Below, in pieces: positions 34,522-43,783 of a stretch of DNA of 64,000 nucleotides. The notes under the pieces were generated by a model that was not told the DNA's origin, did not search any database, and saw nothing but the letters and a program-made list of their open reading frames with translations. Positions within the stretch are counted from its first letter, which is position 1. Each line of letters starts with the position of its first letter. Origin of the DNA: an uncultured Actinomycetes bacterium (lineage in GTDB: Bacteria > Actinomycetota > Coriobacteriia > Coriobacteriales > Atopobiaceae); NCBI GenBank assembly GCA_900314645.1, contig OMWB01000017.1, positions 26,998 through 90,997 on the forward strand, read 5' to 3'. The position numbers were made by a program, and so were the translations under genes.

Positions 34522-35994
34522 ATGCAGCGTAAACGAGTCTTTACCATGTGGGTGGTCTTCATCCTGAGCCTGGTTGTCGCCACACCAGCTTTTGCGTCCG
34601 GGCGACCAATCGCTCTGGACTCGGGGCACGGTGGGGGAGACGAAGGCGCGGTGTACGGCTCCTTCGTCGAGCGCGACATGAACTGGGAGATCACCAAGGC
34701 ATGCCGCGACGAGCTTGAGGCCATGGGCTATTCGGTCGTCATCGTCAACACGTCCTCCCAGAACTACGACCTCGACGACCGCGTGCAGCGTGCGGTGAAC
34801 AACAACGCGCCGGTCATCGTGAGCCTTCACAACAACGCGTGGGACCGCGTCTCTAAGGAGAAGCGCGGCTGCACGGTGCTCGTTCCCAACAACAGTAGCT
34901 ACGAGGGAGGCCTGTACGACATTGGCCAGCGCTTCGCCGCAGAGGTGACAGGCGGCCTGAAGGACGAGCTCGGCATGCCGCTCTGGAAGGACGGAAGCTA
35001 CGAGCGCGACTATCCGGCTGGCGAGAGCGGCTCCACCTATCCTGACGGCTCGCGCGCGGACTACTATGCCATCGTTCGCTATGCCCGCAGGCAGGGCATC
35101 TTTGGTTGCATCATCGAGCATGGCTTCCTCGACAATGCTTCCGATGCAAAGATTTACAAGAAGAGCGACACGCTCAAGCGCATGGGCATCGTGGACGCGC
35201 ATGCCATCGCCGCGTTCTATGACGAGTTCTGTGAGTATGCCGACGAGAGCCAGGCCGCGCGCATCGCGTCTGGCTGGTGGGTCTCCTCCGGTGAACGCTG
35301 GTGGTTCCGCTATCCCAACGGCACGTATCCGGCGGGACGTATGGCGGAGATTAAGGGCGTGACGTATGGCTTCGACCAGAGCGGCTGGATGGTCGTGGGC
35401 TGGGGCAAGTTTGACGGCACCTGGTATTGGTTTGACGAGGACGGAGCGCTGGCCCACGACACCTGGACCGACGACGGCTACTACATTGGCAGCGACGGTT
35501 CGTGGGACCAGAGCGTCCCGAAGCGCGAGGCTGAGAAACAGGACAGCCCCGAGGAAAAGCCCAAGGCTCAGGCAAAGTGGGTCAGGTCTGGTTCGCGGTG
35601 GTGGTATCAGCACGCCGACGGCACATACACGACGTCTGGCTGGGAGAAGATCGACGACGTGTGGTATCTCTTCGACGCAAGCGGCTGGATGCGTACCGGC
35701 TGGGCAAAGGTTGGCGGAACCTGGTACTACCTGCGCAGCAATGGCGCCATGGCCTCCGGCTGGGAGAAGGTCGACGGGACGTGGTACTACCTGAAGGAGT
35801 CTGGCGCCATGGCCACCGGCTGGCAACAGGTGAATGGCACCTGGTACTTCCTGAAGGACTCTGGTGCCATGGCAACAGGCTGGGTCAAGAGTGGCGGCAA
35901 GTGGTACTACCTAGGTAGTGACGGTGCCATGTACGTCAACCGCACAACTCCAGACGGCTATCAAGTTGATGGTTCCGGAGCCTGGGTCAACTGA
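34522..35994 (+). CDS. N-acetylmuramoyl-L-alanine amidase with cell-wall-binding repeats
   Basis: This 490-residue secreted enzyme is predicted to cleave the amide bond between MurNAc and L-Ala in peptidoglycan. A signal peptide (about 1-26, MWVVFILSLVVATPAFASG) is followed by an amidase_3 domain (about 28-235) with ALDSGHGGGDEGA, SLHNNAW and CIIEHGFLDN, which carry the zinc ligands and catalytic Glu. The C-terminal half has choline/cell-wall-binding type repeats of about 20 residues (GWEKVDGTWYYLKESGAMAT and relatives). A charged linker (KREAEKQDSPEEKPKAQAK) divides them. AAAGGTGGTTCAA precedes the ATG. The gene is flanked by two core-bearing hairpins. Confidence 0.92.
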   Translation: MQRKRVFTMWVVFILSLVVATPAFASGRPIALDSGHGGGDEGAVYGSFVERDMNWEITKACRDELEAMGYSVVIVNTSSQNYDLDDRVQRAVNNNAPVIVSLHNNAWDRVSKEKRGCTVLVPNNSSYEGGLYDIGQRFAAEVTGGLKDELGMPLWKDGSYERDYPAGESGSTYPDGSRADYYAIVRYARRQGIFGCIIEHGFLDNASDAKIYKKSDTLKRMGIVDAHAIAAFYDEFCEYADESQAARIASGWWVSSGERWWFRYPNGTYPAGRMAEIKGVTYGFDQSGWMVVGWGKFDGTWYWFDEDGALAHDTWTDDGYYIGSDGSWDQSVPKREAEKQDSPEEKPKAQAKWVRSGSRWWYQHADGTYTTSGWEKIDDVWYLFDASGWMRTGWAKVGGTWYYLRSNGAMASGWEKVDGTWYYLKESGAMATGWQQVNGTWYFLKDSGAMATGWVKSGGKWYYLGSDGAMYVNRTTPDGYQVDGSGAWVN

Positions 35995-36004
35995 CATTTT
36001 TGGA

Positions 36005-36086
36005 GGCCGTCGGGCCCTTTCCGTGGCGCGATTGCGAAGCGCGCGCCGAAGGCGCGCCTGAGCGCCATGAAAAGGGTCCGACGGCC
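36005..36086. repeat. Core-bearing long inverted repeat D (after the amidase gene)
   Basis: The arms 36005-36029 and 36062-36086 pair with two G-T wobbles and one C-A mismatch over 25 positions. The core (36030-36061, 32 nt) reads GATT, GCGAAGC, a GCGCGCC-GAA-GGCGCGC hairpin, then TGA on the plus strand. It begins 10 bases after the stop codon. Its core orientation relative to the upstream gene is opposite to the other four copies. Confidence 0.85.
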
Positions 36087-36226
36087 CAGCCAACGTCACA
36101 GACCCAGCTCCCCCGCTCGCCCATTTGTAACCTAATGCAAATCTTATATGGCTAGCGTTGTGCGAAAATGCGCCTACCTGTGGTTTTGGAGCATAACGAT
36201 TGTTGGTAATCAGAGAGGAAGACACT

Positions 36227-37297
36227 ATGCTTCGAGTTGGTATGCTTACGAGTGGTGGCGACTGCCAAGCCCTGAACGCGGCCCTGCGTGGCGTCGCAAA
36301 GACCCTGTATGCAAAGAGGGACGACGTCGAGATCTATGGCTTCCTGAATGGTTATCAGGGCATGATCTACGGGAAGTACAAGAAGCTCACCCCGCATGAC
36401 TTCTCGGGCATCCTGACCCGTGGTGGCACCATGCTCGGGACCAGCCGCACCCCGTTCAAGGAGCTGGATATTCCCACGCCTGAGGGCATCCAGAAGGTGC
36501 CTGCCATGAAGCAGACCTACAAGGAGCTGCAGCTTGATGCGCTCGTCATGGGCGGCGGCAACGGCTCCACCAAGACGGCCAACCGTCTGTATGAGGAGGG
36601 CCTCAACGTCATCGCCCTTCCTAAGACCATCGACAACGACACCTGGGGCACCGATTACACCTTTGGTTTCGACTCCGCCATCGAGATCGCGACTAAGTGC
36701 GTCGACGACATCCACACCACCGCGAGCTCGCACGGCCGCGTCTTCGTCATTGAGATCATGGGCCACAAGGTTGGTTGGATCCCCCTGTACGCCGGCATCG
36801 CGGGCGGCGCCGACGTCATCCTGCTCCCCGAGATTCCGTTCAGCTATGAGAGCGTCATCAAGACCATCGATGAGCGCGACGCCGAGGGCAAGCGCTTCAC
36901 CATCATCGCGGCTGCCGAGGGTGCCATCACCAAGGAGCAGGCCAAGATGAAGAAAAAGGCCTACAAGGCTCTCCTGGCCGAGCGCAAGCACTCCGTCGTG
37001 TACGAGATTGCTGATGAGCTCCTTGCCCGCACAGGCCGTGAGATTCGCGTCGCCATCCCGGGCCACACCCAGCGTGGTGGCCAGCCGTGCGCACGCGACC
37101 GCGTGTTTGCGTCGCAGGTGGGCGTCGAGGCCGCCATGGGCATCCTCGAGGGTGAGTTTGGCTTCATGGTGGCCGACAAGGGCCGCGAGATCGTCCGCGT
37201 CCCGATGAGCGAGGTCGCCGGCAAGCTGAAGTATCTCGACCCGAACTGCCAGCTCATCCAGCAGGCTCGCCTGATGGGCATCTCCTTCGGCGACTAA
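36227..37297 (+). CDS. pfkA: 6-phosphofructokinase with unusual GGNGS motif
   Basis: The 356-residue enzyme phosphorylates fructose-6-phosphate. MLTSGGDCQALNAALRG (5-21) opens the nucleotide-binding fold. PKTIDNDTWGTDYTFGFDSA contains the catalytic TIDND, and MGHKVGWIPLYAGIAGGAD and GHTQRGGQP follow. The phosphoryl-donor loop reads GGNGS where ATP enzymes have GGDGS and PPi enzymes GGDD; the position-124 equivalent is Lys (PKTIDND). The Gly after Asn suggests ATP, and the Lys is typical of group III or PPi enzymes. Donor specificity is therefore open. GAGAGGAAGACACT precedes the ATG at 36227. Confidence 0.92.
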   Translation: MLRVGMLTSGGDCQALNAALRGVAKTLYAKRDDVEIYGFLNGYQGMIYGKYKKLTPHDFSGILTRGGTMLGTSRTPFKELDIPTPEGIQKVPAMKQTYKELQLDALVMGGGNGSTKTANRLYEEGLNVIALPKTIDNDTWGTDYTFGFDSAIEIATKCVDDIHTTASSHGRVFVIEIMGHKVGWIPLYAGIAGGADVILLPEIPFSYESVIKTIDERDAEGKRFTIIAAAEGAITKEQAKMKKKAYKALLAERKHSVVYEIADELLARTGREIRVAIPGHTQRGGQPCARDRVFASQVGVEAAMGILEGEFGFMVADKGREIVRVPMSEVAGKLKYLDPNCQLIQQARLMGISFGD

Positions 37298-37325
37298 TAC
37301 GCCGATCGCCACAGAGGTACGGCTC

Positions 37326-37354
37326 AGGGACGCTTCTTCGGAAGCGTCCCTTTT
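37326..37354 (+). terminator. Rho-independent terminator after pfkA
   Basis: GGGACGCTTC and GAAGCGTCCC form a 10-bp stem with a TTCG tetraloop, followed by TTTT. It lies 29 bases after the stop codon. Confidence 0.92.
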
Positions 37355-37498
37355 CTGTGACCGCACACGGTGCAGAACCAAGGTAGCTTGGTGTGTGGCA
37401 TGTATAACCCCGAGATTCTTTGATGCTCGTCGAAGAAGTTGTAGCAGAGCAGGTATCATAGATTGCAACGTGTGCCCGTGCGTTACGAAGGAGACGAC

Positions 37499-38935
37499 AT
37501 GGCTAATCCGCTTGCGCAAGACCTCGACAAACTGCGCCAGGCTCTTGAGAAGACCGCTGATCTGGGTCCCTATGCCCAGGCATTTCACCTGACCCCGCCC
37601 ATTGGTTGGCTCAACGACCCCAACGGTCTCAGCCAGCTTGGCGATACCTATCACGCATACTTCCAGTATTCGCCGTTCAACCCCGAGGGCGGCGTCAAGA
37701 TGTGGGGCCACTCGACGAGCAAGGACATGCTGCGTTGGAACTACGAGGGCGCCGCGCTGTATCCTGACCAGCCGTTCGACGTGGGCGGCGTGTACTCGGG
37801 CAGTGCCTATGTCGAGGACGGCACCATGCACGTCTTCTACACGGGCAACGTCAAGCTCGAGGACTCTGACGGCTACGACTACGTGAACAATGGCCGCGAG
37901 GCCAACACCGTCCACGTCTCGAGCGATGACGGTGCCCACTTCGGTCCCAAGAAGCCCGTCTTGAAGAACGAGGACTATCCCGAGGACGACACCAACCACG
38001 TGCGCGACCCCAAGGTCTGGCGTGAGGGCGACGTCTACTACATGGTGCAAGGCGCCCGCAAGAAGGACGACACGGGCGAGGTCATCCTGTTTGTCTCCGA
38101 GGACCTGGAGAGCTGGAAGCTGGTCAACCGCATCACCTCTGACGAGCCGTTTGGCTATATGTGGGAGTGCCCGGACTACTTCGAGATTGCCGATACCGCG
38201 CGTGGTGGCGTCGTCAAGGTGCTGTCCGTCTCCCCGCAGGGCCTGCGTGGTGAGGACTGGGATCGCCGCAACGTGTACCAGAGTGGCTACTTCGTGCTTC
38301 AGGGCGACGTCCAGGGCGACCCCCAGCTGAGTGGCTTTGCGCTGTGGGATGCTGGCTTCGACTTCTACGCTCCGCAGACGTTTGCGACCAACGATGGCCG
38401 TCGCGTGCTGATTGGCTGGATGGGCATGCCGGACGAGAAGACCTACACCAACCTCACGCTCGAGAGCGGCTGGCAGCACTGCTTCACCGTTCCGCGCGAG
38501 GTGACGTCGCGCTGGGGTCGCGTGATGCAGTGGCCGATCCGTGAGCTTGAGGCCTACCGTGGCGAGCTGCACCGTGGCTTCGAGAGCCTCGACGTCGCTG
38601 ACAGCAAGTGCTTCGACCTCATGGTCTACGGCAAGCTTCCCATGGAGAAGCTCGACGCCGTCATCGCAGACGACCTGCATCTCACGTGGGATGGCAAGCG
38701 GTTTGAGATGCGCTTTGCGGACACCGACAAGTCGGCTGTCGGCGCGGGCCGCGTCTCGCGCTTCGAGCCGCTCGACGAGCTGCGCAACGTGCGCGTGGTG
38801 GGCGACGTCAGTTCCATCGAGGTGTTCGTGAACGACGGCGAGCTGACGTTCTCCACGCGCTACTACCCGAAGAACTATCACGTGACGGTTGACGCCCCGA
38901 GCTGCGACGTTCGCCTGTGGGAGCTGAACTTCTAG
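37499..38935 (+). CDS. GH32 sucrose-6-phosphate hydrolase / beta-fructofuranosidase
   Basis: This 478-residue cytosolic enzyme (no signal peptide) belongs to glycoside hydrolase family 32. The nucleophile motif is GWLNDPNGL (about 36-44), the RDP motif is in HVRDPKVW (about 166-173), and the acid/base EC motif is MWECPDYFE (about 220-228). A C-terminal beta-sandwich domain ends with SSIEVFVNDGELTFSTRYY. AAGGAGACGAC precedes the ATG at 37499. No PTS gene is adjacent, so whether the substrate is sucrose-6-phosphate or free sucrose is not shown by the sequence. Confidence 0.92.
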   Translation: MANPLAQDLDKLRQALEKTADLGPYAQAFHLTPPIGWLNDPNGLSQLGDTYHAYFQYSPFNPEGGVKMWGHSTSKDMLRWNYEGAALYPDQPFDVGGVYSGSAYVEDGTMHVFYTGNVKLEDSDGYDYVNNGREANTVHVSSDDGAHFGPKKPVLKNEDYPEDDTNHVRDPKVWREGDVYYMVQGARKKDDTGEVILFVSEDLESWKLVNRITSDEPFGYMWECPDYFEIADTARGGVVKVLSVSPQGLRGEDWDRRNVYQSGYFVLQGDVQGDPQLSGFALWDAGFDFYAPQTFATNDGRRVLIGWMGMPDEKTYTNLTLESGWQHCFTVPREVTSRWGRVMQWPIRELEAYRGELHRGFESLDVADSKCFDLMVYGKLPMEKLDAVIADDLHLTWDGKRFEMRFADTDKSAVGAGRVSRFEPLDELRNVRVVGDVSSIEVFVNDGELTFSTRYYPKNYHVTVDAPSCDVRLWELNF

Positions 38936-38966
38936 GCCGTTGAAGAGGCATTAAGAAAGGGAAGCC

Positions 38967-39608
38967 ATGTCGAGGATGACGAGGGTCGCTGCGGCCGTTG
39001 CCTTGGGACTGACCGTCGCGCTGTACGGGTGTGGGGGCTCGGCAAAGACCGAGGAACCCGCGCCTGAGGAGACGCTTGAGTCTGTGGAGGAGGAGGTCGA
39101 GGACGAGGCCGCAAAGGCTGCCGCTGAGGCAGAGGCCGCAGCTAAGGCCGAGGAGGAGGCTGCAGCGAAGGCTGAGGCGGAAGCTGCCGCAGCGGTTGAG
39201 GCCGAGCACGAGGCGGCCCGTACTTCCGCTGAGAGCGAGGGCCTGTCGGTCTTTACGGGCGTGGTGCACGTGATGACGGGCGAGGAGCTGTGCGCGTACG
39301 AGAACAAGCCAGTGGAGATGTTCTACGAAGACGCGGCAAGTGACACGACCTACGTGATCCTGGAGCTTGACGAAACGGTGCACGTAGTGGGCGAGCTGGC
39401 CGACGGATCGCCTGGCGAGGGCGACGCCGACCACATCGGCATCGGACGCGACATCCCCGCGTTTGACTTCGTGGAGGATTCGGCATCCTTCTGGACGGAC
39501 TACGACGGCCAGCGCGTGTGCGTCGCGGGCAACCCGTGGTTCCAGACGGACGTCTCGCTTCCGTATGCTCCGCGCATGTATGACGCGCAGCTGCTGTACG
39601 TCGAGTAA
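38967..39608 (+). CDS. Lipoprotein with Ala/Glu-rich coiled-coil linker
   Basis: The 213-residue protein starts with a signal peptide ending in lipobox LYGC (Cys22). A long Ala/Glu/Lys-rich coiled coil follows (about 35-90, KAAAEAEAAAKAEEEAAAKA type), lifting a C-terminal globular domain (about 92-213) away from the membrane. That domain (FTGVVHVMTGEELCAYENKP) is not recognised. It has two cysteines, one in EELCAY and one in RVCVAG, that could form a disulfide. AAAGGGAAGCC precedes the ATG. It lies 31 bases after the GH32 gene and may be co-transcribed. Confidence 0.78.
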   Translation: MSRMTRVAAAVALGLTVALYGCGGSAKTEEPAPEETLESVEEEVEDEAAKAAAEAEAAAKAEEEAAAKAEAEAAAAVEAEHEAARTSAESEGLSVFTGVVHVMTGEELCAYENKPVEMFYEDAASDTTYVILELDETVHVVGELADGSPGEGDADHIGIGRDIPAFDFVEDSASFWTDYDGQRVCVAGNPWFQTDVSLPYAPRMYDAQLLYVE

Positions 39609-39631
39609 CGGCTGCTAAACGGACAGACTAA

Positions 39632-39668
39632 GACGGGCCTCTTTTGCTATGCGCAGAAGAGGCCCGTC
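39632..39668 (+). terminator. Terminator after the lipoprotein gene
   Basis: GACGGGCCTCTT pairs with AAGAGGCCCGTC around a 13-base loop. It lies 24 bases after the stop codon. The following sequence has no long T-run. Confidence 0.7.
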
Positions 39669-39757
39669 ACTTATGGGTGACTTGCCGCAGGGTGTACCAT
39701 GAACAAGGCACGTTGGTCGGATTCAGATTACGCATGGCACGGCGAGGAGGAACGGGC

Positions 39758-41899
39758 ATGTTTGGCGTGAGCTCAGAGATGCGTCGCGAGGCGCGCGAGC
39801 TGGTGGCGCGCGCCCGATCGTGCGAGCAGATGGCGCCATCGATGCTGGAGTGCCCCACCTACACGGACGCGAACCTCCTTGACGACATCAACGGCGTGCT
39901 TGGCGAACAGGCAACGAAGGCGCTCGCGCGCATTGACGTCGAGGCTCTCGCTGGTGGGGGAGTGCGGCTGGGCGAGCTGCGGCAGGAGGGCTTCACGACC
40001 ATCGCAGATGTCTATCTTGCCTCACCCAAGCTCCTCGCGGAAGTCACTGGTGTGGGGGACGTCTCTGCCGAGACGCTCCTGAGGCGTGCGCGTGCTGCCC
40101 ACGACGAGGCGATGCTGGGATGCGCCGTGCATCTGGATGCCGAGACGCGCCCGCAAGAGCATACGGCCCTGATTCGCAATCTATATTGGCAGCATCGCCT
40201 GCAGCCTCTTGAGGGTCCTATCGAGGAGGCTCGGGAGTATTTGCAGAAGGTCAGCATGGAGGCCGAGGAGGCTTCCCACATCTCAGGCATGTGGAAGACG
40301 CTCTTCTCTGGTCGCGAGCAGCGAGAGCGTGCGATGGCCGCGGTGGCGGCCCTGCGCTCGGACCTTCCCGTCCTGTCACAACGACTCGACCAGCTCAGCG
40401 CGAAGGTGCTCGCGATCATCTCCACCCCTGCGGACACGATCTGGGACGACTTCGCGCGGCGTGCCGCTGAGTACTATGCTCGCATCTCGGCATTGGCTCC
40501 CGTGGCCGAACGCAGGCGTGCCGGAAACACGCCCGAGGCCTTGGCCCAAGTGGTGGACGGGTATCCGCTCGATACGAGCCTACTGCGTGCGACGCTGCGC
40601 CCGTATCAGGTGTTCGGAACGCAGTTTGCGCTTCTGCAGGAGCGGACGCTCCTAGCTGACGAGATGGGACTGGGAAAGACCGTCGAGGCCATCGCAGTTC
40701 TGACGCATCGCGCTGCGCACGGGGCCACGCACTTCCTGGTGGTGTGTCCGCTGAGCGTGCTCGTGAACTGGGAGCGAGAGGTTCCACGCCATTCGGCCTT
40801 GCTCGCCATGGAGGTGTACGGCGATGACCGCGACCTCGAATTCCACCGATGGTGCCGGGAAGGCGGCGTTGCCGTCACCACATACGAGACGCTCCAGCGC
40901 GTTCCTTGGGACGAAGCGCCACCCATCGATTGCCTGATCGTGGACGAGGCTCACTACGTGAAGAATCCCGACACGAAGCGCGCGAAGGCCGTGGCTCGCA
41001 TCATGGAAGGTGTGCCGCGCGTGCTCTTCCTGACGGGAACGCCGTTGGAGAACCGCGTGGGCGAGATGACCGCCCTGCTCGGCATGCTTGACGGTGACCT
41101 TGCCCGCAGGCTCATGAACGAGCGCCTGATGAGGAACCCCGTCGCGTACCGACGTGAGATCTCGTCTCGCTACCTGCGGCGTACGCGCGAGGACGTGCTG
41201 ACCGAGCTACCCGAGAAGATCGAGAAGACCGACTGGTGCGTCATGACGGACGTCGACCGTGATGACTATCTCGCGTCGCTCAAGGCCGGCAGGTTCACTG
41301 ACCTGCGGCGCGTTGGCTGGCACCATGGGGACCTGACCGCGTCCTCGAAGGCCGCACGTCTGCGCGAGCTCGTCGACGAAGCCAAGGCAGATGGCAGGAA
41401 GGTCTTGGTGTACACCTTCTTCCTGCACACCCTCGCACTGGTGAAGGAGCTCTTGGGCGACGAGTGCGCGGGCGTCATCAACGGCTCGGTGCCTGCGCGT
41501 GAGCGCCAGCAGATCATCGATGACTTCGCGCAGGGCGACCGAACCGTGCTCGCGTGCCAGGTCACCTCCGGCGGGCAAGGCCTGAACATCCAAGCCGCAA
41601 GCGTGGTCATCTTCTGCGAGCCGCAGCTGAAGCCGTCGGCCGAGGAGCAGGCCATCTCGCGCGCCTATCGCATGGGACAGGTGCGTACGGTGATGGTGCA
41701 TCGCCTACTGATGGCCAACACCGTGGACGAGCGCATCGACGAGCTGCTTCGCTCAAAGACCGTGGTCTTTGATGAGTATGCCGACCGTTCCGAGGTTGCC
41801 GAGCAGGAACGCGAAATCGTTGACCTGCGCCAGGTTCGCGAGATCGTGGCAAGCGAGGTCGCAAAGCATGGGGTTGAGCGCGATGCCGATGCGGTGCTG
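39758..41899 (+). CDS. SNF2-family DNA translocase/helicase
   Basis: This protein of about 714 residues has the two RecA-like domains of the Swi2/Snf2 family. LADEMGLGKTVEAIAVL (Walker A), CLIVDEAHYVKNP (DEAH box), LFLTGTPLENR (motif III) and RAYRMGQVRTVMVHRL (motif VI) are intact. The N-terminal part contains a helix-hairpin-helix-like segment (ELRQEGFTTIADVYLASP and VTGVGDVSAETL, about 70-110). The SWIM zinc finger common in bacterial HepA-like proteins is absent. GAGGAGGAACGGGC precedes the ATG at 39758. Such proteins translocate on DNA; no restriction or defence partner is adjacent, so the role is open. It is not an obvious RapA. Confidence 0.9.
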
Positions 41900-41956
41900 T
41901 AGGGCTATCGCGGATTACCCGCCCAGCCACAGAAGATCGAAGGAGTGAGAGTTTCA

Positions 41957-43096
41957 ATGAGTCCTGATGAGTTTATGCGGCAGTATAGCGACGAGACCTG
42001 CGAGCTCATTGTTCGCGTCGGGTGGTGCTGGGCCAAGGGCCGCGGCTCCTTCCCGCAAGTGGGGAATCTCTATCATGCGAAGGCGCGGTTCGATCGTGCA
42101 CTTGACGTGCAGAGCAATCAGATCATTGGTCAAGGCATGTTCAACTGGCTTGAGTGGCTGACACCCAAGCATCTCTTGGGACATCCCTACGGGTTCGCCT
42201 TCAAGGAAGACCATCTGTATCGCGTGCTTGTGCGACCGGCGCTGGCAAACGCAGCAGATGCGGGCAAATCATCCAGCTACTACGTCGAGAAGATCCTTGA
42301 AGCCGATGTCAAGGAGCCCCGGCTCGATCCGTATCTCGAGTTCGCCAGCGACTTTTGCCCCGAAGAGGTTGAGCGAGACATCCTCGTGGAGAACGGTGTG
42401 TCGGCCGGGGCGAACGTCCATGGATACTTCCGTTCCGTCGTGCGCTACCTGGCCATTGCCGACGGGAAGGACGACCAGCCTCGCACGTGCGTCGGTCGGC
42501 TCTGGATCATGGAGGAGGCCCGTGGGGGCGGCATGAAGACGCAGCTCTCAGAGCTTGGCGCCTATCGCGTGGTGGTGCGCGAGAGGAAGGAAGACCCAAC
42601 GTCGCTCTTCCTCGTGAAGGTCATGAAGAAGCTGAAGGACGATCGCTTCGAGCCATTCCGTCAGGAGTACCTAAAGCCTGTCGTGATCGAGAACTCGCTG
42701 GGCACCTTCACGCTGGACCGCCGCTACGACTGGTACGAAGGCGAGATTGACTATCTGGGCAAAGCCTGCAGCGTGATGCTGAACGTTGAGGAAGGCTCTA
42801 CTGACGCGAGCGCCGCCCTTGCGAAGCTGGAGGAGCTGTGCGCGGACTTGCCTGCGGTGGACCATGCGGCGCGTGCCTATGCCGCCGACGAGATGCTCGA
42901 GAACGCGAGCGACTGGTGCGAGGAGGAACTCACGCGCGAGGAGTTCATGGAGCGCATGGACAGCCCGTGCATCAATATTGCAACCGACGGGTCGGTGGGG
43001 TTCATGTTCGATGACGGCGGGATGTTTGCTGGGCACGTGATTACGGTAGACATGGCCGCGGATGGAACGTTCGAGGGGACGGACATCGCGGGATAA
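41957..43096 (+). CDS. Hypothetical protein with DUF2262-like C-terminal domain
   Basis: This 379-residue soluble protein has two parts. Residues 1 to about 235 are unrecognised. The C-terminal part (about 240-379) resembles DUF2262: GTFTLDRRYDWYEGEIDYLG followed by a helical middle (YAADEMLENASDWCEEELTR) and INIATDGSVGFMFDDGGMFA. The function of this domain is unknown. The ATG at 41957 is chosen, with AAGGAG 11 bases upstream; an in-frame GTG at 41945 overlaps that site. It follows the SNF2 gene on the same strand with a 50-base gap. Confidence 0.75.
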   Translation: MSPDEFMRQYSDETCELIVRVGWCWAKGRGSFPQVGNLYHAKARFDRALDVQSNQIIGQGMFNWLEWLTPKHLLGHPYGFAFKEDHLYRVLVRPALANAADAGKSSSYYVEKILEADVKEPRLDPYLEFASDFCPEEVERDILVENGVSAGANVHGYFRSVVRYLAIADGKDDQPRTCVGRLWIMEEARGGGMKTQLSELGAYRVVVRERKEDPTSLFLVKVMKKLKDDRFEPFRQEYLKPVVIENSLGTFTLDRRYDWYEGEIDYLGKACSVMLNVEEGSTDASAALAKLEELCADLPAVDHAARAYAADEMLENASDWCEEELTREEFMERMDSPCINIATDGSVGFMFDDGGMFAGHVITVDMAADGTFEGTDIAG

Positions 43097-43148
43097 TGCG
43101 ACCACGGACATCGTGGTCGGCTCGACACAGATAAGGTGAGGAAGATAC

Positions 43149-43733
43149 ATGACACGCGACCTGTTCAAGGCAGATTTCGTACCGTTTCAGTATCGGCGTG
43201 ACCGCGTGGACGATTGCGCACGGTACCGCATCGAGTATGGGCACCTCGAGACGCCGCGCGGCGACTCCCCATACACCATTGTGCGCATGTGGGAGTTCGT
43301 GTGCGTGCTCGCGGTGGTGCCGGGCAAGGAGGGTGAGCAGGCCAGGATTGCGCTTGCGCTGCAGTATCGCTACGCCGTCGATGCCTGGCAGCTGGAGATG
43401 CCTGCGGGCAAGATTGAGCAGGGTGAGAGCCCCCTTGAGGCGGCAGCGCGTGAGCTGCGCGAGGAGTGTGGCCTCGTGCCCGAAGAGATGGTCGATCTCG
43501 GCCACGTGTACCCGACCGCAGGCTCTGCAGATGAGGTGGCCCATCTCGTAGCCGTGCGCTGCGCACCCGGTTGGGTTCCCACCGACTTCGACATGGGCGA
43601 GCAGGTCCAGACCGTGCTGGCCACACGTGAAGAGCTGGAGCGCGTGCTAGCCGATGGAAGCTTTGGTCAGGCAGTCGGCTACGTTGCCTGGATGCGCGCG
43701 CAAGCGCAGGGGTTGATCGACGCTTGGCTCTAA
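43149..43733 (+). CDS. NUDIX hydrolase, ADP-ribose pyrophosphatase type
   Basis: The 194-residue protein has the Nudix box GKIEQGESPLEAAARELREE followed by CGL (about 86-108). WQLEMPAGKIE before the box and the downstream YPTAGSADEVAHLVAVR segment are characteristic of ADP-ribose pyrophosphatases (NudF type), which clear free ADP-ribose. AAGGTGAGGAAGATAC precedes the ATG. The stop overlaps an upstream alternative start of the GNAT gene, but the likely GNAT start is 51 bases later. Confidence 0.88.
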   Translation: MTRDLFKADFVPFQYRRDRVDDCARYRIEYGHLETPRGDSPYTIVRMWEFVCVLAVVPGKEGEQARIALALQYRYAVDAWQLEMPAGKIEQGESPLEAAARELREECGLVPEEMVDLGHVYPTAGSADEVAHLVAVRCAPGWVPTDFDMGEQVQTVLATREELERVLADGSFGQAVGYVAWMRAQAQGLIDAWL

Positions 43734-43783
43734 GAAGAGGTGGCAGCAAGAACGCGGTGGCGTTGAGGGAAAAGGAACGTACG

